DNA of 64,000 nt from Roseburia hominis (GCF_021531695.1 NZ_JADYUI010000006.1:62001-126000), one strand, 5' to 3'; counted from the stretch's first letter, positions 53,061 to 62,831 are shown. Numbers and translations are program-made. The notes: generated by a model from the sequence alone, not told the origin.

Positions 53061-56000
53061 TTAATTTTCGTTTTCATTCACCAGTTTTTCTATCAGTTTC
53101 AATTTTTCATAACGCTGTTTTGCCTTCTTATCTGCTTCTGCAAATAACTCTTCTGCACGTTCTTTTTGGAATTTAAGAAGTGATGCATATCGATTTTCTC
53201 CTGCCAGAAATTCCTGATAGGATTCCTTGTTTTGCTTCGAATCCACAACCAAAAACGCTTTTCTTTCTTCTCCATCTTTTGGATGATATCGGAAATTTAC
53301 CCAATACCCTGACGCTACTGCCCTTTTTTCTTCCTCCTGAGTAATACGCATCCCTTTTTTAATTCCATGATTGATACATGGTGCATATGCAATAATAAGA
53401 GACGGTCCTTTATATGCCTCTGCCTCTGCAATTGCCTTAATACACTGATTCTTGTCCGCCCCCATTGCAATTTGTGCCACATAGACAGATCCGTAACTCA
53501 TCGCCATCATTGCCAGCTCCTTTTTCGATGTCCTTTTTCCACCTGCACAAAAACGTGCGGATGCCCCAAGCGGAGTTGCTTTTGATGCCTGTCCTCCCGT
53601 GTTAGAATAAACTTCCGTATCAAATACCAGAACATTGATATCCTCTCCCGATGCCAGAACATGATCCAGTCCGCCAAAACCGATATCATATGCCCAGCCA
53701 TCTCCGCCAAAAATCCATTGTGATTTTTTATTTAAAAAATCTTTTTTCTCTAAAATGCTGTTAAGGCACTCTCTCTGGTTACTATCTGACTCCTTTGTCT
53801 GCTCTAAAATCTGAAGCAATGTATCTGTTGCTTTTCCATTTTCTTTCCGGTTCCCATAAGTAGAAAGCCAGTTTGTAAATGCTGTCTTTATCTTTTCATT
53901 CATTGTCTTATCTTTTAAAATTGTTTCCTGTTTCAGCAATTCTTTTATTCGTCTTTTTAACTCTTTTCTCATATACTCTTGTGCAAATAACATTCCGTAC
54001 CCAAATTCAGCGGCATCTTCAAACAACGAATTTGCCCATGCCGGTCCCTTTCCACACGCATTGACGGTATATGGGGTAGAAGGGAAAGAATTTCCCCAGA
54101 TAGAGGAACACCCGGTCGCGTTTGCAATATACAGACTCTCGCCAAACAACTGTGTAACAAGTTTCGCATAAGGAGTTTCGCCACAACCACCGCACGCACC
54201 GGAAAATTCAAGCAATGGCCGTTTGAACTGGGAACCTTTCACGCTTTCTTCCGGAAATTTCTGCAAAACCTCTTCTTTTTCCGGTAATGAGATAGCATAA
54301 TCATACTGTTTTTGTTGCTTTGCATAACTCGAAAAATCTTTCATTAGAATTGCTTTCTTAGGTGCCGGACAGACTTCCACACAATTTCCACATCCGGTAC
54401 AATCCAGTGCTGAAACTGTAATGGCAAATTTATACTCACTGCATCCTTTCATATCCGCATATTCTACCGGAAACCCTGCCGTAATGATTTCTTCTGAAGT
54501 TAAAACAGCCGGTCTTATCACGGCATGCGGGCATACGTAAGAACATTGATTACACTGAATACAACGCTCCTTGAGCCAGACAGGAATCTCTGTTGCTACT
54601 CCTCTTTTTTCATAAGCTGCCGTACCGGACGGTGTTCTTCCGTTTGCATAAGCTGTCATGGCAGAAACCGGTATCTCATTCCCTTTTTGTACGTTCACCG
54701 GATTCTGAATTTGTTCTACAAACGAAATGACTTCTCTATCATGTTCTTTTGATTTTATATTTTTATTTAAAACATATGATCTTCGCTCTGCTTTTTCCCG
54801 ACATTCTATCCACTCCACAGGTATCTTTACTTCTTCATAAGCCTCCATTCCGGCATCTATTGCCTTATGATTCATGGCAATGATTTCTTCTCCTTTCTTT
54901 GCGTACGTTTTACTTACTGCATCTTTTAAATATCCATGCACCTCTTCTTTCGGCAAGAGACCTGCCAGGGCAAAAAATGCCGCCTGTAAAATCGTATTTA
55001 TCCTGCTTCCCAATCCGATTTCTCTTGCAATCTTTCCGGCATCTATCGTATAAAAATGAATCCTTTTTTCTGCAAGATGATATTTTACATTTTCCGGAAG
55101 TTTTTCTTCTAATTCTTCTTTTTTCCACGGACAGTTCAATAAAAATATACCGTTTTCCACTAAATCTTCCACCATCGGATATTGGTACAGATACGCCGTG
55201 CAATGGCATGCCACAAAATCTGCCTTAGAAACCAGATATGCTGCCCGAATCGGTTCTGTTCCAAAGCGCAGATGCGAAATGGTAAGACCACCGGACTTTT
55301 TGGAATCATATTCAAAATATGCCTGCACTTTGAGATTCGTATAGTCTCCTATAATTTTTATTGAATTCTTATTTGCACCTACCGTTCCGTCAGCGCCCAA
55401 TCCCCAGAATTTACAACTCTTGGTTCCCTCTTTGGTCGTAATCGGCTCCTTCGTTACCTTTAAGGATAATTTCGTGACATCATCTGTAATTCCTATCGTA
55501 AATGCTTCTTTTTCTTCATTCAAAAATGCTTCCAGGATCTGTCCCGGTGTCGTATCTTTCGAACCGAGTCCATATCTGCCATGAAATACCCTGCATCTGT
55601 CAAAACGGCTCTCCTTTAATGCCGTTACCACATCCAGATACAACGGTTCTCCTATAGCACCCGGTTCTTTGGTACGGTCTAATACAATCAATTTTTCCAC
55701 AAATTCCGGCAACTCCTGTAAAAATGCTTCCTTTACAAATGGTCGATATAAATGTACCTCTACCAGACCCACTTCCTTTCCCATTTCTTTTAAGTAATCC
55801 ACCACTTCTTTTATCGTTTCACAGACAGAACCCATTGCAACCATAACAAGTGTTGCCTCTCTGCTTCCATAATAATTAAAAAGCCGGTAATCCGTTCCAA
55901 TCCTCTCGTTAATCCTCTGCATCTGCCCAAGCACGATTTCCGGCAATCTGTCATAAAGCACATTTGCCGCTTCTCTCGTCTGGAAAAACAAATCCGGATT

Positions 56001-56660
56001 CTGTGCACTTCCCATCTCATAGGGATGATTCGGATTTAATGCATGCCGCCTGAATTCCGCAATGGATGTAAAATCTGCAAGTTCCTTTAGTTCCTCATAA
56101 TCCCAGGTTTCCACCTTTTGTATCTCATGAGAAGTACGAAATCCATCAAAAAAATTGAGAAATGGAATCTTTCCCTGAATTGCCGCAAGATGTGCAACCG
56201 GACTTAAATCCATCACCTCCTGTACCGATGATTCACAAAGCATTGCCACCCCGGTCTGCCTGCAGGCGTAAATATCCGAATGGTCTCCAAAAATACTGAG
56301 TGCATGGCTTGCCACTGCCCTCGCAGAGACCTGTATCACGCCGGGAAGCTGTTCCCCTGCCATTTTATACAAATTCGGAATCATGAGAAGCAATCCTTGC
56401 GATGCCGTATAGGTTGTAGAAAGTGCTCCTGCCAGTAAACTTCCATGCATTGCTCCTGCAACCCCTGCCTCTGACTGCATCTGTTTTACTTCTACCACAT
56501 TTCCAAAGATATTTTTTCTTCCATTTAATGCCCATTCATCTGTAATTTCCGCCATAACAGAAGATGGAGTAATTGGATAAATTGCTGCTACCTCCGTATA
56601 AGCATATGACACATGCGCTGCTGCATGATTTCCGTCCATCGTGATTTTTTTTCGTTCCAT
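53061..56660 (-). CDS. nifJ: Pyruvate:ferredoxin (flavodoxin) oxidoreductase
   Basis: A 1199-aa homodimeric enzyme oxidising pyruvate to acetyl-CoA and reducing ferredoxin. The N-terminal domain has TMDGNHAAAHVSYAYTEVAAIYPITPSS. Two ferredoxin clusters are CIQCNQCSYVCPHAVIRP and CTGCGNCVEVCPAPKKAIL. The TPP domain near the C-terminus has SGACGGCGETPYAKLVTQLFG, WIFGGDGWAYDIGFGGLDHVLASGEDINVLVFDTEVYSNTGGQ and CINHGIKKGM. ATG 56660 is preferred to 56690 because AAAGGA lies upstream at better spacing. A second, apparently closer-to-canonical copy begins at the window's right edge. Confidence 0.96.
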   Translation of the reverse strand: MERKKITMDGNHAAAHVSYAYTEVAAIYPITPSSVMAEITDEWALNGRKNIFGNVVEVKQMQSEAGVAGAMHGSLLAGALSTTYTASQGLLLMIPNLYKMAGEQLPGVIQVSARAVASHALSIFGDHSDIYACRQTGVAMLCESSVQEVMDLSPVAHLAAIQGKIPFLNFFDGFRTSHEIQKVETWDYEELKELADFTSIAEFRRHALNPNHPYEMGSAQNPDLFFQTREAANVLYDRLPEIVLGQMQRINERIGTDYRLFNYYGSREATLVMVAMGSVCETIKEVVDYLKEMGKEVGLVEVHLYRPFVKEAFLQELPEFVEKLIVLDRTKEPGAIGEPLYLDVVTALKESRFDRCRVFHGRYGLGSKDTTPGQILEAFLNEEKEAFTIGITDDVTKLSLKVTKEPITTKEGTKSCKFWGLGADGTVGANKNSIKIIGDYTNLKVQAYFEYDSKKSGGLTISHLRFGTEPIRAAYLVSKADFVACHCTAYLYQYPMVEDLVENGIFLLNCPWKKEELEEKLPENVKYHLAEKRIHFYTIDAGKIAREIGLGSRINTILQAAFFALAGLLPKEEVHGYLKDAVSKTYAKKGEEIIAMNHKAIDAGMEAYEEVKIPVEWIECREKAERRSYVLNKNIKSKEHDREVISFVEQIQNPVNVQKGNEIPVSAMTAYANGRTPSGTAAYEKRGVATEIPVWLKERCIQCNQCSYVCPHAVIRPAVLTSEEIITAGFPVEYADMKGCSEYKFAITVSALDCTGCGNCVEVCPAPKKAILMKDFSSYAKQQKQYDYAISLPEKEEVLQKFPEESVKGSQFKRPLLEFSGACGGCGETPYAKLVTQLFGESLYIANATGCSSIWGNSFPSTPYTVNACGKGPAWANSLFEDAAEFGYGMLFAQEYMRKELKRRIKELLKQETILKDKTMNEKIKTAFTNWLSTYGNRKENGKATDTLLQILEQTKESDSNQRECLNSILEKKDFLNKKSQWIFGGDGWAYDIGFGGLDHVLASGEDINVLVFDTEVYSNTGGQASKATPLGASARFCAGGKRTSKKELAMMAMSYGSVYVAQIAMGADKNQCIKAIAEAEAYKGPSLIIAYAPCINHGIKKGMRITQEEEKRAVASGYWVNFRYHPKDGEERKAFLVVDSKQNKESYQEFLAGENRYASLLKFQKERAEELFAEADKKAKQRYEKLKLIEKLVNENEN

Positions 56661-56720
56661 TGCACTTAAATTCCTTTCCTGTTTTACCATTACGTTTTCC
56701 TGTTTCTGGTATTTTTATAC

Positions 56721-56765
56721 AAAAAAAGCACCACACTTTCATAATAAATACAAAAATGTGATGCT
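56721..56765 (-). terminator. Terminator of the SdpI-like gene
   Basis: Minus strand AGCATCACATTTT pairs with AAAGTGTGGTGCT (two mismatches) and is followed by seven T, just past the stop at 56770. Confidence 0.78.
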
Positions 56766-56769
56766 GCTA

Positions 56770-57156
56770 TTATTTTATTCTATTTCCATCTTTATCGAAA
56801 TTTTTCTTTAATGCATGCTCTACCGGAAAAATCGCTATAATCAAAACAAGTGTCTGTATTGCAATCAAGATACCTCCCCATAATCCAATCGTATCGCTAT
56901 CCTTATCTTTTAAAAACAACATAAGTATCATTGAAATCGGAAACATCAACCCACCGATTTTAGACCACAATTTTCCGCAATATGCATGAGCAAAATTCCA
57001 GGTATCCATATTTTTCATGGAACGCGCGGTACGATATCCATAAATACCGTTAATTTGCTTCGGTGGCTTTTTCAATAACACCCATCCAAAAACCAGCATA
57101 AGAAGTGGAATTAGCAAATCCACTATAAACATAAAAATCCAAAATCCATACTTCAT
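56770..57156 (-). CDS. SdpI-like membrane protein
   Basis: A 128-aa membrane protein with three membrane segments and the family phrase NGIYGYRTARSMKNMDTWNFAHAYCGKLWSKIGG. SdpI-type proteins confer immunity to the SDP toxin in Bacillus, but most homologues outside that system have no known role. Here it follows a remnant DUF3887 gene in the same direction, a pairing that suggests a small operon of envelope proteins. GGGAGAG precedes the ATG. Confidence 0.86.
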   Translation of the reverse strand: MKYGFWIFMFIVDLLIPLLMLVFGWVLLKKPPKQINGIYGYRTARSMKNMDTWNFAHAYCGKLWSKIGGLMFPISMILMLFLKDKDSDTIGLWGGILIAIQTLVLIIAIFPVEHALKKNFDKDGNRIK

Positions 57157-57170
57157 AATTTTTCTCTCCC

Positions 57171-57371
57171 TTACTTCATATATAAACCTGCCAATTTCAT
57201 ATTTTCATCAAAAGTAATGGTATAGGTAACCTCTACATTTTCATACATTACCGCAACCTGCACAACCGCATATCGCTGCCCCCTTTGTCTTATCTCAGAC
57301 ATATAAAAATCCCCAAAAGACTGAATTTCTCCCCAGTCACTGCCAACCTGTCTTCTGGCATCTTCTATCAC
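57171..57371 (-). pseudogene. DUF3887 protein, 5'-truncated
   Basis: The 66-codon frame starts with GTG and reads IEDARRQVGSDWGEIQSFGDFYMSEI...YAVVQVAVMYENVEVTYTITFDENMKLAGLYMK. This is the C-terminal part of the DUF3887 domain; the signal peptide and first half are missing. The break lies 6-10 nt from the stop of the HD-Hsp90 gene, the downstream edge of the defence island. It looks cut by insertion of the island or by a deletion there. No ribosome site precedes the GTG. Confidence 0.72.
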
Positions 57372-57377
57372 TTCTAT

Positions 57378-60300
57378 TTAAATAGTCTCATTTTTTCTTG
57401 ACCAATTATCAATAGAATACAAAGTGTAATTTTGTGTGAGTATTTTATTTACAAATTCTTGTGTATCTATCTTTGCCCACATTTTCTCAATCAATTCATT
57501 ACTAACCCTTATAAATCTTTCTTCTAGTAACTGTTTAAACATACTAGTTGTATTTACATCTTGTTTATATGCTACTTCCAACACTCTACTATCAAACACA
57601 TATGCAAAAAATACTTCTAACAAAATTTTATTTTCCTCAGTATTTTCTTTCTGAAAAGCCTCAATCACCCTAATCAAATAATTGCATAATTCCGTATTAC
57701 TTTGTATATATATTCCACCAAAAGTTTTTACTCCTATTTCTTCTTCTAATCCTGAAATTGATACATTCTTTTTAGGAATATATAATGACTTAGCCATCAC
57801 CCCCCTATTTCTCAAATCAAATTCATACCACAAATCACTTTTAGAAGAATAAGTAAAATGAATTCTTCTTTGTTTATGTGCCACATCAATCTTGCTAACT
57901 TCCTTATTTCTAAGCGCATATTGATGTAACAAATTACTCATATCTATATTACATATGATATTTTTAACATCCTTTAAAAAATTATCCTCACACACAACGC
58001 TTATAAGACTACTTAAAGTCGCATTACTTCTGACCTCTTTCAGAAGATATTCACCCGCTCTAGTCATTTCGCATTCAAAAATATTTATCTCTTCTAACTC
58101 GGCAACTTCTTCAGCAGAAACCACTCGTCTTACACCTTCATTTTCTAATGCTAAACATTTCAAATGTGCCAACCTGTGAATCAACACATCTTCATCTATT
58201 GGTTCTACTCGATTATTGCTATACTCGTCATAAATCAAAGGTCGCATCAAATATCTTCCTTCTGACATTGCCCATGATTGTGCATAATCTTGTGCCTCTA
58301 ATCTATCCATCTGTTCTTGTACATACTCTTTATATACGTCATATATATCGGATAAAATCTCATTATTTGCATCTAATTCAATCGCAGATCTCGCCACATT
58401 TGTCTGATACTTACTATTCTTTATATTTGCAATCGCCAATATTGATGTGTTTTTATATCCGGGTGTAGAGAATTCAACTCTTATGCCTTCAACACAAGTT
58501 CCAATAGGTAACATTGTTTTTCTTTGAACCCGCCTAGTATCAGCACTCATCAAACACCAATCTGACATATATTTCAAATGTCTCACCGCATAAGCCACAG
58601 TCACATTCCCATGTTCTTTTTCATACACATCATATTTTTCTCCATCAACATCATGTCCTGTTTCATTTAAATATTTTACTAATATTTCTTTTAATGAATC
58701 ATAACCAATTCTAATACTTTCGCCATTATCAATGGATAAATATACTGGGATTTCTGGAATTACAATCCACTTTCGTAAGTCATTTTCTATTTTTGTCATA
58801 TCGACATCGCTCCTGACATACAACCTCACCATTGTTCCATGTTGTTTTATTCGTTTATCCAAATCATTTTTATTCAACTTTCGTAACAAATAACTACCAT
58901 TTACTTTACGCAAATTAATACTATTCGCTTCCTCTTGTTCAACCGAACTTGTCTCTATATCAATATCATTTGCCACCATAAAACAAGTTAAAATCCCAAT
59001 ACCAAAGTGACTTATGGATGTAAAATCAGGAAACTGTTTCTTTACTGTCTCATCTCTATACTTTGATGCACCAACTTTTAATAGATAATTTTCAACATCT
59101 TGTATAGACATACCAGTTCCATTATCCCAAAAACTCAATTGTCGTTTTTGACTATCCCATTCAACCCAAACCTGTCCCCGATCATAACTCTTGCCATTCT
59201 TTTTTTCATATTCTGCCTGTAATCTAACCGCATCTATTCCATTTTGAACCAATTCTCTAACTACTACAGAAGAATCATTATATAAAGTATGCCCAACTAA
59301 TAATTGTAAAATATTATCTTGCGCAATAGTAAATTGTAGTTTTTTCTTTTCAAATCCATTAACCTCTATTTGAGATTCATCAATTTCTCTCCAAGGAAAT
59401 TCATATCCTACTGCGCCTTCTCTTTTTTGAGCCTTTTCAACTATTCCACAACATTTTGCCAATTCTTTACGTGTATATTGTAAATACGATGATAATCCAA
59501 AATAAGCATCCGCAGTCTCTGCTCCATCAAAATAGGCAGTTATTTCTATAGTGTCTTTCTGCTTACTATCATCTACAGCACCATCTTCATTTCTTTGGTC
59601 TTTTGGTCCAACTGCTCTAACTGCCATTTGTTTTTCCCATTCAAGAACACTTATTGGATTACTTACATTAATAAGTCTTCTTGCAACAGACGGAGTTCTA
59701 TCCCTAGTTATGTGCAACAAATCTGCAATGCGTAAAATAATAGCGATATAATTAAGATTTACTCTTTCATTCTCTGTATTTCCATACATCTTTTTTACTT
59801 TATACTTCGCAAAATCCTCAATGTCATCTTTATGATGACTTTCACATATCATAGCTAAATCTGCTTTAAACATACTATCTAAGTTTTTTAATATATCATC
59901 AATTTCCTCACATACTGTTCCGGCTTCGCCTAAATTCTTACTACTTTTTCCTTCAATCCATTGACGAATCCGCGCAGCATGATTTTCACGTACAAATTCC
60001 TGATATAAAAAAGAATCCCCCCGTTCTTTAGCATACTCTCCATATTCCGATTCCTGTGTATCTTTCAATACTTTTTCTTTGTATTCCCTAAATGTGGTCT
60101 CATATCTATGTTCAAATTCATCTTTTGTAACCACCATACCCAAATCATGAAAATAAATAGCAAGAGTAAGCATTAGCCATTCTGCATATGTCATTTTTTC
60201 TTTCGTAGTATTCGGAATTAGCCACTCCACAATTTTTAACATTTCATCAACATGAGCTATACTATGCACTGTATATTCTTCAAATATTCCACCTTTCCCA

Positions 60301-60419
60301 ATGAATCCCAGCATAACTTCTACTCTATCCCTAATGTGTAATAACTTTATACCTCTACAAAATGACAGTTTTTCTGCTTTTTCAGCTTGTACTTCTGCAT
60401 AATTAGCAAACTCATCCAT
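57378..60419 (-). CDS. HD-domain / Hsp90-type (GHKL) ATPase defence protein
   Basis: A 1013-aa protein. Residues about 50-240 carry an HD-type phosphohydrolase pattern: His52/His56 in TVHSIAHVDEML, HD at 91-92 in AIYFHDLGMV, histidines in ICESHHKDD (195-196) and Asp233 in ILRIADLLHI. Residues about 360-700 form an Hsp90/GHKL ATPase: N-box ELVQNGIDA (389-397), DNGTGM (432-437) and HFGIGILTCF (471-480). The C-terminal 300 residues are unassigned. ATG 60419 has AGGAGAA 7 nt upstream, 37 nt after the endonuclease stop. It belongs to a restriction-modification operon and probably uses ATP and nucleotide hydrolysis to regulate or execute defence. Confidence 0.85.
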   Translation of the reverse strand: MDEFANYAEVQAEKAEKLSFCRGIKLLHIRDRVEVMLGFIGKGGIFEEYTVHSIAHVDEMLKIVEWLIPNTTKEKMTYAEWLMLTLAIYFHDLGMVVTKDEFEHRYETTFREYKEKVLKDTQESEYGEYAKERGDSFLYQEFVRENHAARIRQWIEGKSSKNLGEAGTVCEEIDDILKNLDSMFKADLAMICESHHKDDIEDFAKYKVKKMYGNTENERVNLNYIAIILRIADLLHITRDRTPSVARRLINVSNPISVLEWEKQMAVRAVGPKDQRNEDGAVDDSKQKDTIEITAYFDGAETADAYFGLSSYLQYTRKELAKCCGIVEKAQKREGAVGYEFPWREIDESQIEVNGFEKKKLQFTIAQDNILQLLVGHTLYNDSSVVVRELVQNGIDAVRLQAEYEKKNGKSYDRGQVWVEWDSQKRQLSFWDNGTGMSIQDVENYLLKVGASKYRDETVKKQFPDFTSISHFGIGILTCFMVANDIDIETSSVEQEEANSINLRKVNGSYLLRKLNKNDLDKRIKQHGTMVRLYVRSDVDMTKIENDLRKWIVIPEIPVYLSIDNGESIRIGYDSLKEILVKYLNETGHDVDGEKYDVYEKEHGNVTVAYAVRHLKYMSDWCLMSADTRRVQRKTMLPIGTCVEGIRVEFSTPGYKNTSILAIANIKNSKYQTNVARSAIELDANNEILSDIYDVYKEYVQEQMDRLEAQDYAQSWAMSEGRYLMRPLIYDEYSNNRVEPIDEDVLIHRLAHLKCLALENEGVRRVVSAEEVAELEEINIFECEMTRAGEYLLKEVRSNATLSSLISVVCEDNFLKDVKNIICNIDMSNLLHQYALRNKEVSKIDVAHKQRRIHFTYSSKSDLWYEFDLRNRGVMAKSLYIPKKNVSISGLEEEIGVKTFGGIYIQSNTELCNYLIRVIEAFQKENTEENKILLEVFFAYVFDSRVLEVAYKQDVNTTSMFKQLLEERFIRVSNELIEKMWAKIDTQEFVNKILTQNYTLYSIDNWSRKNETI

Positions 60420-60456
60420 ATAATTCTCCTCTTTCTGTATACTACTATATTTATAG

Positions 60457-61197
60457 TTAATCTCCCGAATTAAATTCCACCAGTTTTTCCCAGTCAATAC
60501 CTCCATCTTCTCGACAGAAGCTATTAGAAAATTCTCTAACCAATCTATTTGCTGCCCTATTATAGCTTTCCTTATAATCAGCAACATATTTTTCCGGCAT
60601 AATTCCCATATACCCAATAATCTTTATATAGAATTCCTCATCTCCCGTTAATTCTGCCCAAAACCGTTTTCCAGCCAATTCTTGATACATTTTCGGTTTT
60701 CCTCTACCGGAATCTTTTTTTTTGCCATAACAATAACCTATGTATGCTTCATATCTTGCCTTTGCCTGCTGAGCCAATTTAGAAGCAGCAATAAAGTTCT
60801 GTTCCTGGCGTTTCTTACTGTCCGCATTAAACACTGATGGCCCACTTTTTACCGCTATAGCGGAAATCGTGTTCGCCTCTTTGTTTTGAATCATAATATC
60901 AATACCTTCAGCAAGAGCTTTATTTCCACCGCTAGCAGCTATGGCTATAGGCTCAAAAAAACAGTTTCCAAAAATTGTCTCTTCACTCGAACTTACAAAA
61001 GCGGTAAGAACAGAATCTACAATTTCTGCCGCACTCTGCATAGCTTTTGCACGGTATAAATATGGATTTTTTCGTTTCATTATTTTCTGTATATTTAATC
61101 CATCTATTTTCTCAATTAATGTCCCATAAAAAGTTTCCAAAGCTGATGCGATTGCCTCAGTCACCGCTTGCTCATCATATGAATTATTTAATGGCAT
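60457..61197 (-). CDS. PmeII-family type II restriction endonuclease
   Basis: A 246-aa endonuclease. It follows the PmeII family pattern: RKNPYLYRAKAMQSAAEIVDSVLTAFVSSSEETIFG early, then EGIDIMIQNKEANTISAIAVKSGPSVFNADS (D...AVKSG, a PD-(D/E)XK-like core), YIGYCYGKK, RFWAELTGDEEFYIKII and FCREDGGIDWEKLVEFNSGD at the end. It should cut DNA lacking the partner's C5 methylation; the site is unknown. ATG 61197 has AGGAGG 8 nt upstream and overlaps the methyltransferase end by 14 nt. Confidence 0.88.
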   Translation of the reverse strand: MPLNNSYDEQAVTEAIASALETFYGTLIEKIDGLNIQKIMKRKNPYLYRAKAMQSAAEIVDSVLTAFVSSSEETIFGNCFFEPIAIAASGGNKALAEGIDIMIQNKEANTISAIAVKSGPSVFNADSKKRQEQNFIAASKLAQQAKARYEAYIGYCYGKKKDSGRGKPKMYQELAGKRFWAELTGDEEFYIKIIGYMGIMPEKYVADYKESYNRAANRLVREFSNSFCREDGGIDWEKLVEFNSGD

Positions 61198-62392
61198 ATA
61201 CATTTCCTCCTAACTCTATTGCACTTCGTATCTTGTTATGCACATTCGTCCCTCTAAAACGTTTTGTTTGAACCAAAGCAGTATCATCTGCCACCGAAAG
61301 AACCGCATTTCCAATAGCCTTTGCCAAACCAACAGGAACCGCATTTCCAATCTGTCTATATTTTGCAGCGGTAGTACCTGTAAAAATCCAATCATCCGGA
61401 AATTGCTGAATTCTCGCATATTCCTTTACGCTCAATGGTCTATTTTGAGTTGGATGGCACATCATTGTTGCTTTCTGAACAGGAGATGTAACTACAGTAG
61501 GAGAAGGTTGATCGTATGATAATCTCCTGTAAAAACCGGCTTTTCCGCCTCCTGACTTATAAGCTCCTCCCATTGCTATAGGAATAATATCTTCGGGCAA
61601 GTCTCTCCAATTGCCTCCTTCAGGAACCATTTTTAAAAATTTCAAGCGTTCCACACTTAAATTTGCGCACTCTCCCTCATCAAATTCCAAATCTTCAATT
61701 ACACTCCGCACAGTTTGCCACTGATATTCTTTATTCTGATGCATCTGAAAATGCGTAGGGATTGGTAAAAAAACATCTTCATTATCACGGCTTCCAATCA
61801 ATACAAATCTTTCTCTAAACTGTGGAACACCATAGTTCACAGCATCCAACACTCCATAAACCGTCTTGTATCCTAATTTGTCGAATTCAGTTAGAATTAC
61901 ATCTAAAACTGTTCCTAATCTCTGACTAGGATCATTTTCATTTCTTTCCGATAAAGGCACATGTTTTAAAGGTGCTGACATTATTCCCTTCACATTTTCC
62001 ATAACAAAGAATCTAGGACGTATGTAATCTATCATCCGAATAAAATCCATAAACAAGCTACCTCGTGGGTCATTGATTCCTAATCGTTTTCCCGCCGTAG
62101 AAAAAGGCTGACATGGCGGTCCCCCACAAATTAAAAACGGCTCGCCTACTGATAATCCTGTTAATTCTAATAAATTCTGCGGCTCTATTTCCCTAATATC
62201 CCCACCTAATACTTTATGCCCATTCGCCCTCATAGTTTTAACGCAAGAGGCATCAAAATCCTGTCCAATTACTACATTCAAACCTGCTTTTCCTAATCCT
62301 ATATCTAATCCCATAGCCCCCGAAAACAAAGAAATAACATCTCTATTATCCGCATATTTGCTATAACCATTCTGTTTAATATTAATGCTCAT
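61184..62392 (-). CDS. DNA (cytosine-5-)-methyltransferase
   Basis: A 402-aa Dcm-type enzyme. Motif I is VISLFSGAMGLDIGLGKAGLNVV, motif IV GGPPCQPFSTAGKRLG (with the catalytic cysteine), motif VI FVMENVKGI, motif VIII QFRERFVLIGSRD, and IX-X include PSPTVVTSP and KYRQIGNAVPVGLAKAIG. The target-recognition region is about 235-320. Its ATG overlaps the TGA of the HTH gene (TGATG), so the two are co-translated. It protects host DNA from the PmeII-like enzyme. Confidence 0.95.
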   Translation of the reverse strand: MSINIKQNGYSKYADNRDVISLFSGAMGLDIGLGKAGLNVVIGQDFDASCVKTMRANGHKVLGGDIREIEPQNLLELTGLSVGEPFLICGGPPCQPFSTAGKRLGINDPRGSLFMDFIRMIDYIRPRFFVMENVKGIMSAPLKHVPLSERNENDPSQRLGTVLDVILTEFDKLGYKTVYGVLDAVNYGVPQFRERFVLIGSRDNEDVFLPIPTHFQMHQNKEYQWQTVRSVIEDLEFDEGECANLSVERLKFLKMVPEGGNWRDLPEDIIPIAMGGAYKSGGGKAGFYRRLSYDQPSPTVVTSPVQKATMMCHPTQNRPLSVKEYARIQQFPDDWIFTGTTAAKYRQIGNAVPVGLAKAIGNAVLSVADDTALVQTKRFRGTNVHNKIRSAIELGGNVYAIK

Positions 62393-62601
62393 CAAATTTT
62401 CTCTCCGTTTTCTAATACAAATTTTCTTTCGAAAGAACAATTCACAGCCTCTGCAATATCTTCTAACTCAGCTATGGTAAAACTTTCTCTTTTCATTTTT
62501 CCACCTAAATTCTGCGGTGTTGTACCTATTCGTCGTGCCAATTCTGCAACACTAATATTGGAACGAACGCATAACACCTTAATTTGCTCGGAAATCGTCA
62601 T
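62392..62601 (-). CDS. HTH controller protein (Cro/CI type)
   Basis: A 69-aa DNA-binding protein: MTISEQIKVLCVRSNISVAELARRIGTTPQNLGGKMKRESFTIAELEDIAEAVNCSFERKFVLENG. The helix-turn-helix is near residues 16-40. Small proteins of this kind ahead of a methyltransferase gene are usually controller (C) proteins timing expression of restriction genes. GAGGTAA precedes the ATG. It is the first gene of the operon. Confidence 0.9.
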   Translation of the reverse strand: MTISEQIKVLCVRSNISVAELARRIGTTPQNLGGKMKRESFTIAELEDIAEAVNCSFERKFVLENGEKI

Positions 62602-62639
62602 TTTGATTACCTCATTTTCAAATAAATTATTATTTTACT

Positions 62640-62668
62640 AGTATAAATCATCAGCTTTATATCGTCAA
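62640..62668 (-). promoter_or_regulatory. Promoter of the restriction-modification operon
   Basis: Minus strand TTGACG (62663-62668) and TATACT (62640-62645) are spaced 17 bp, 39 bp upstream of the HTH start. Confidence 0.78.
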
Positions 62669-62800
62669 TCAAATAATTCATTCACTAACGGTGAGGGGTA
62701 AATAGTAGGATGAATTGCAACACGAGATTCCCTTTTGTAACGCAAGATGCCCGCTTTGTAAATGAAAATCTCCTTTTGTAAACAACTTTCCCATTTCACA

Positions 62801-62831
62801 AAAAGAGACACCCCTTGCGGAGTGTCTCTTT
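62801..62831 (-). terminator. Terminator of the second nifJ
   Basis: AAAGAGACACCCC pairs with GGAGTGTCTCTTT; the minus strand continues TTTTTG. It lies 33 nt past the stop. Confidence 0.9.

Noticed and set aside
60420-60617. N-terminal extension of the HD-Hsp90 protein
   Set aside because: The extension overlaps the end of the endonuclease gene in another frame, whereas a strong AGGAGAA site precedes the ATG at 60419.
62678-62794. 38-codon minus-strand frame between the R-M promoter and the nifJ2 terminator
   Set aside because: Some resemblance to a phosphoribosyltransferase start (KGDFHLQSGHLALQ), but no ribosome site and too short to support a remnant call.
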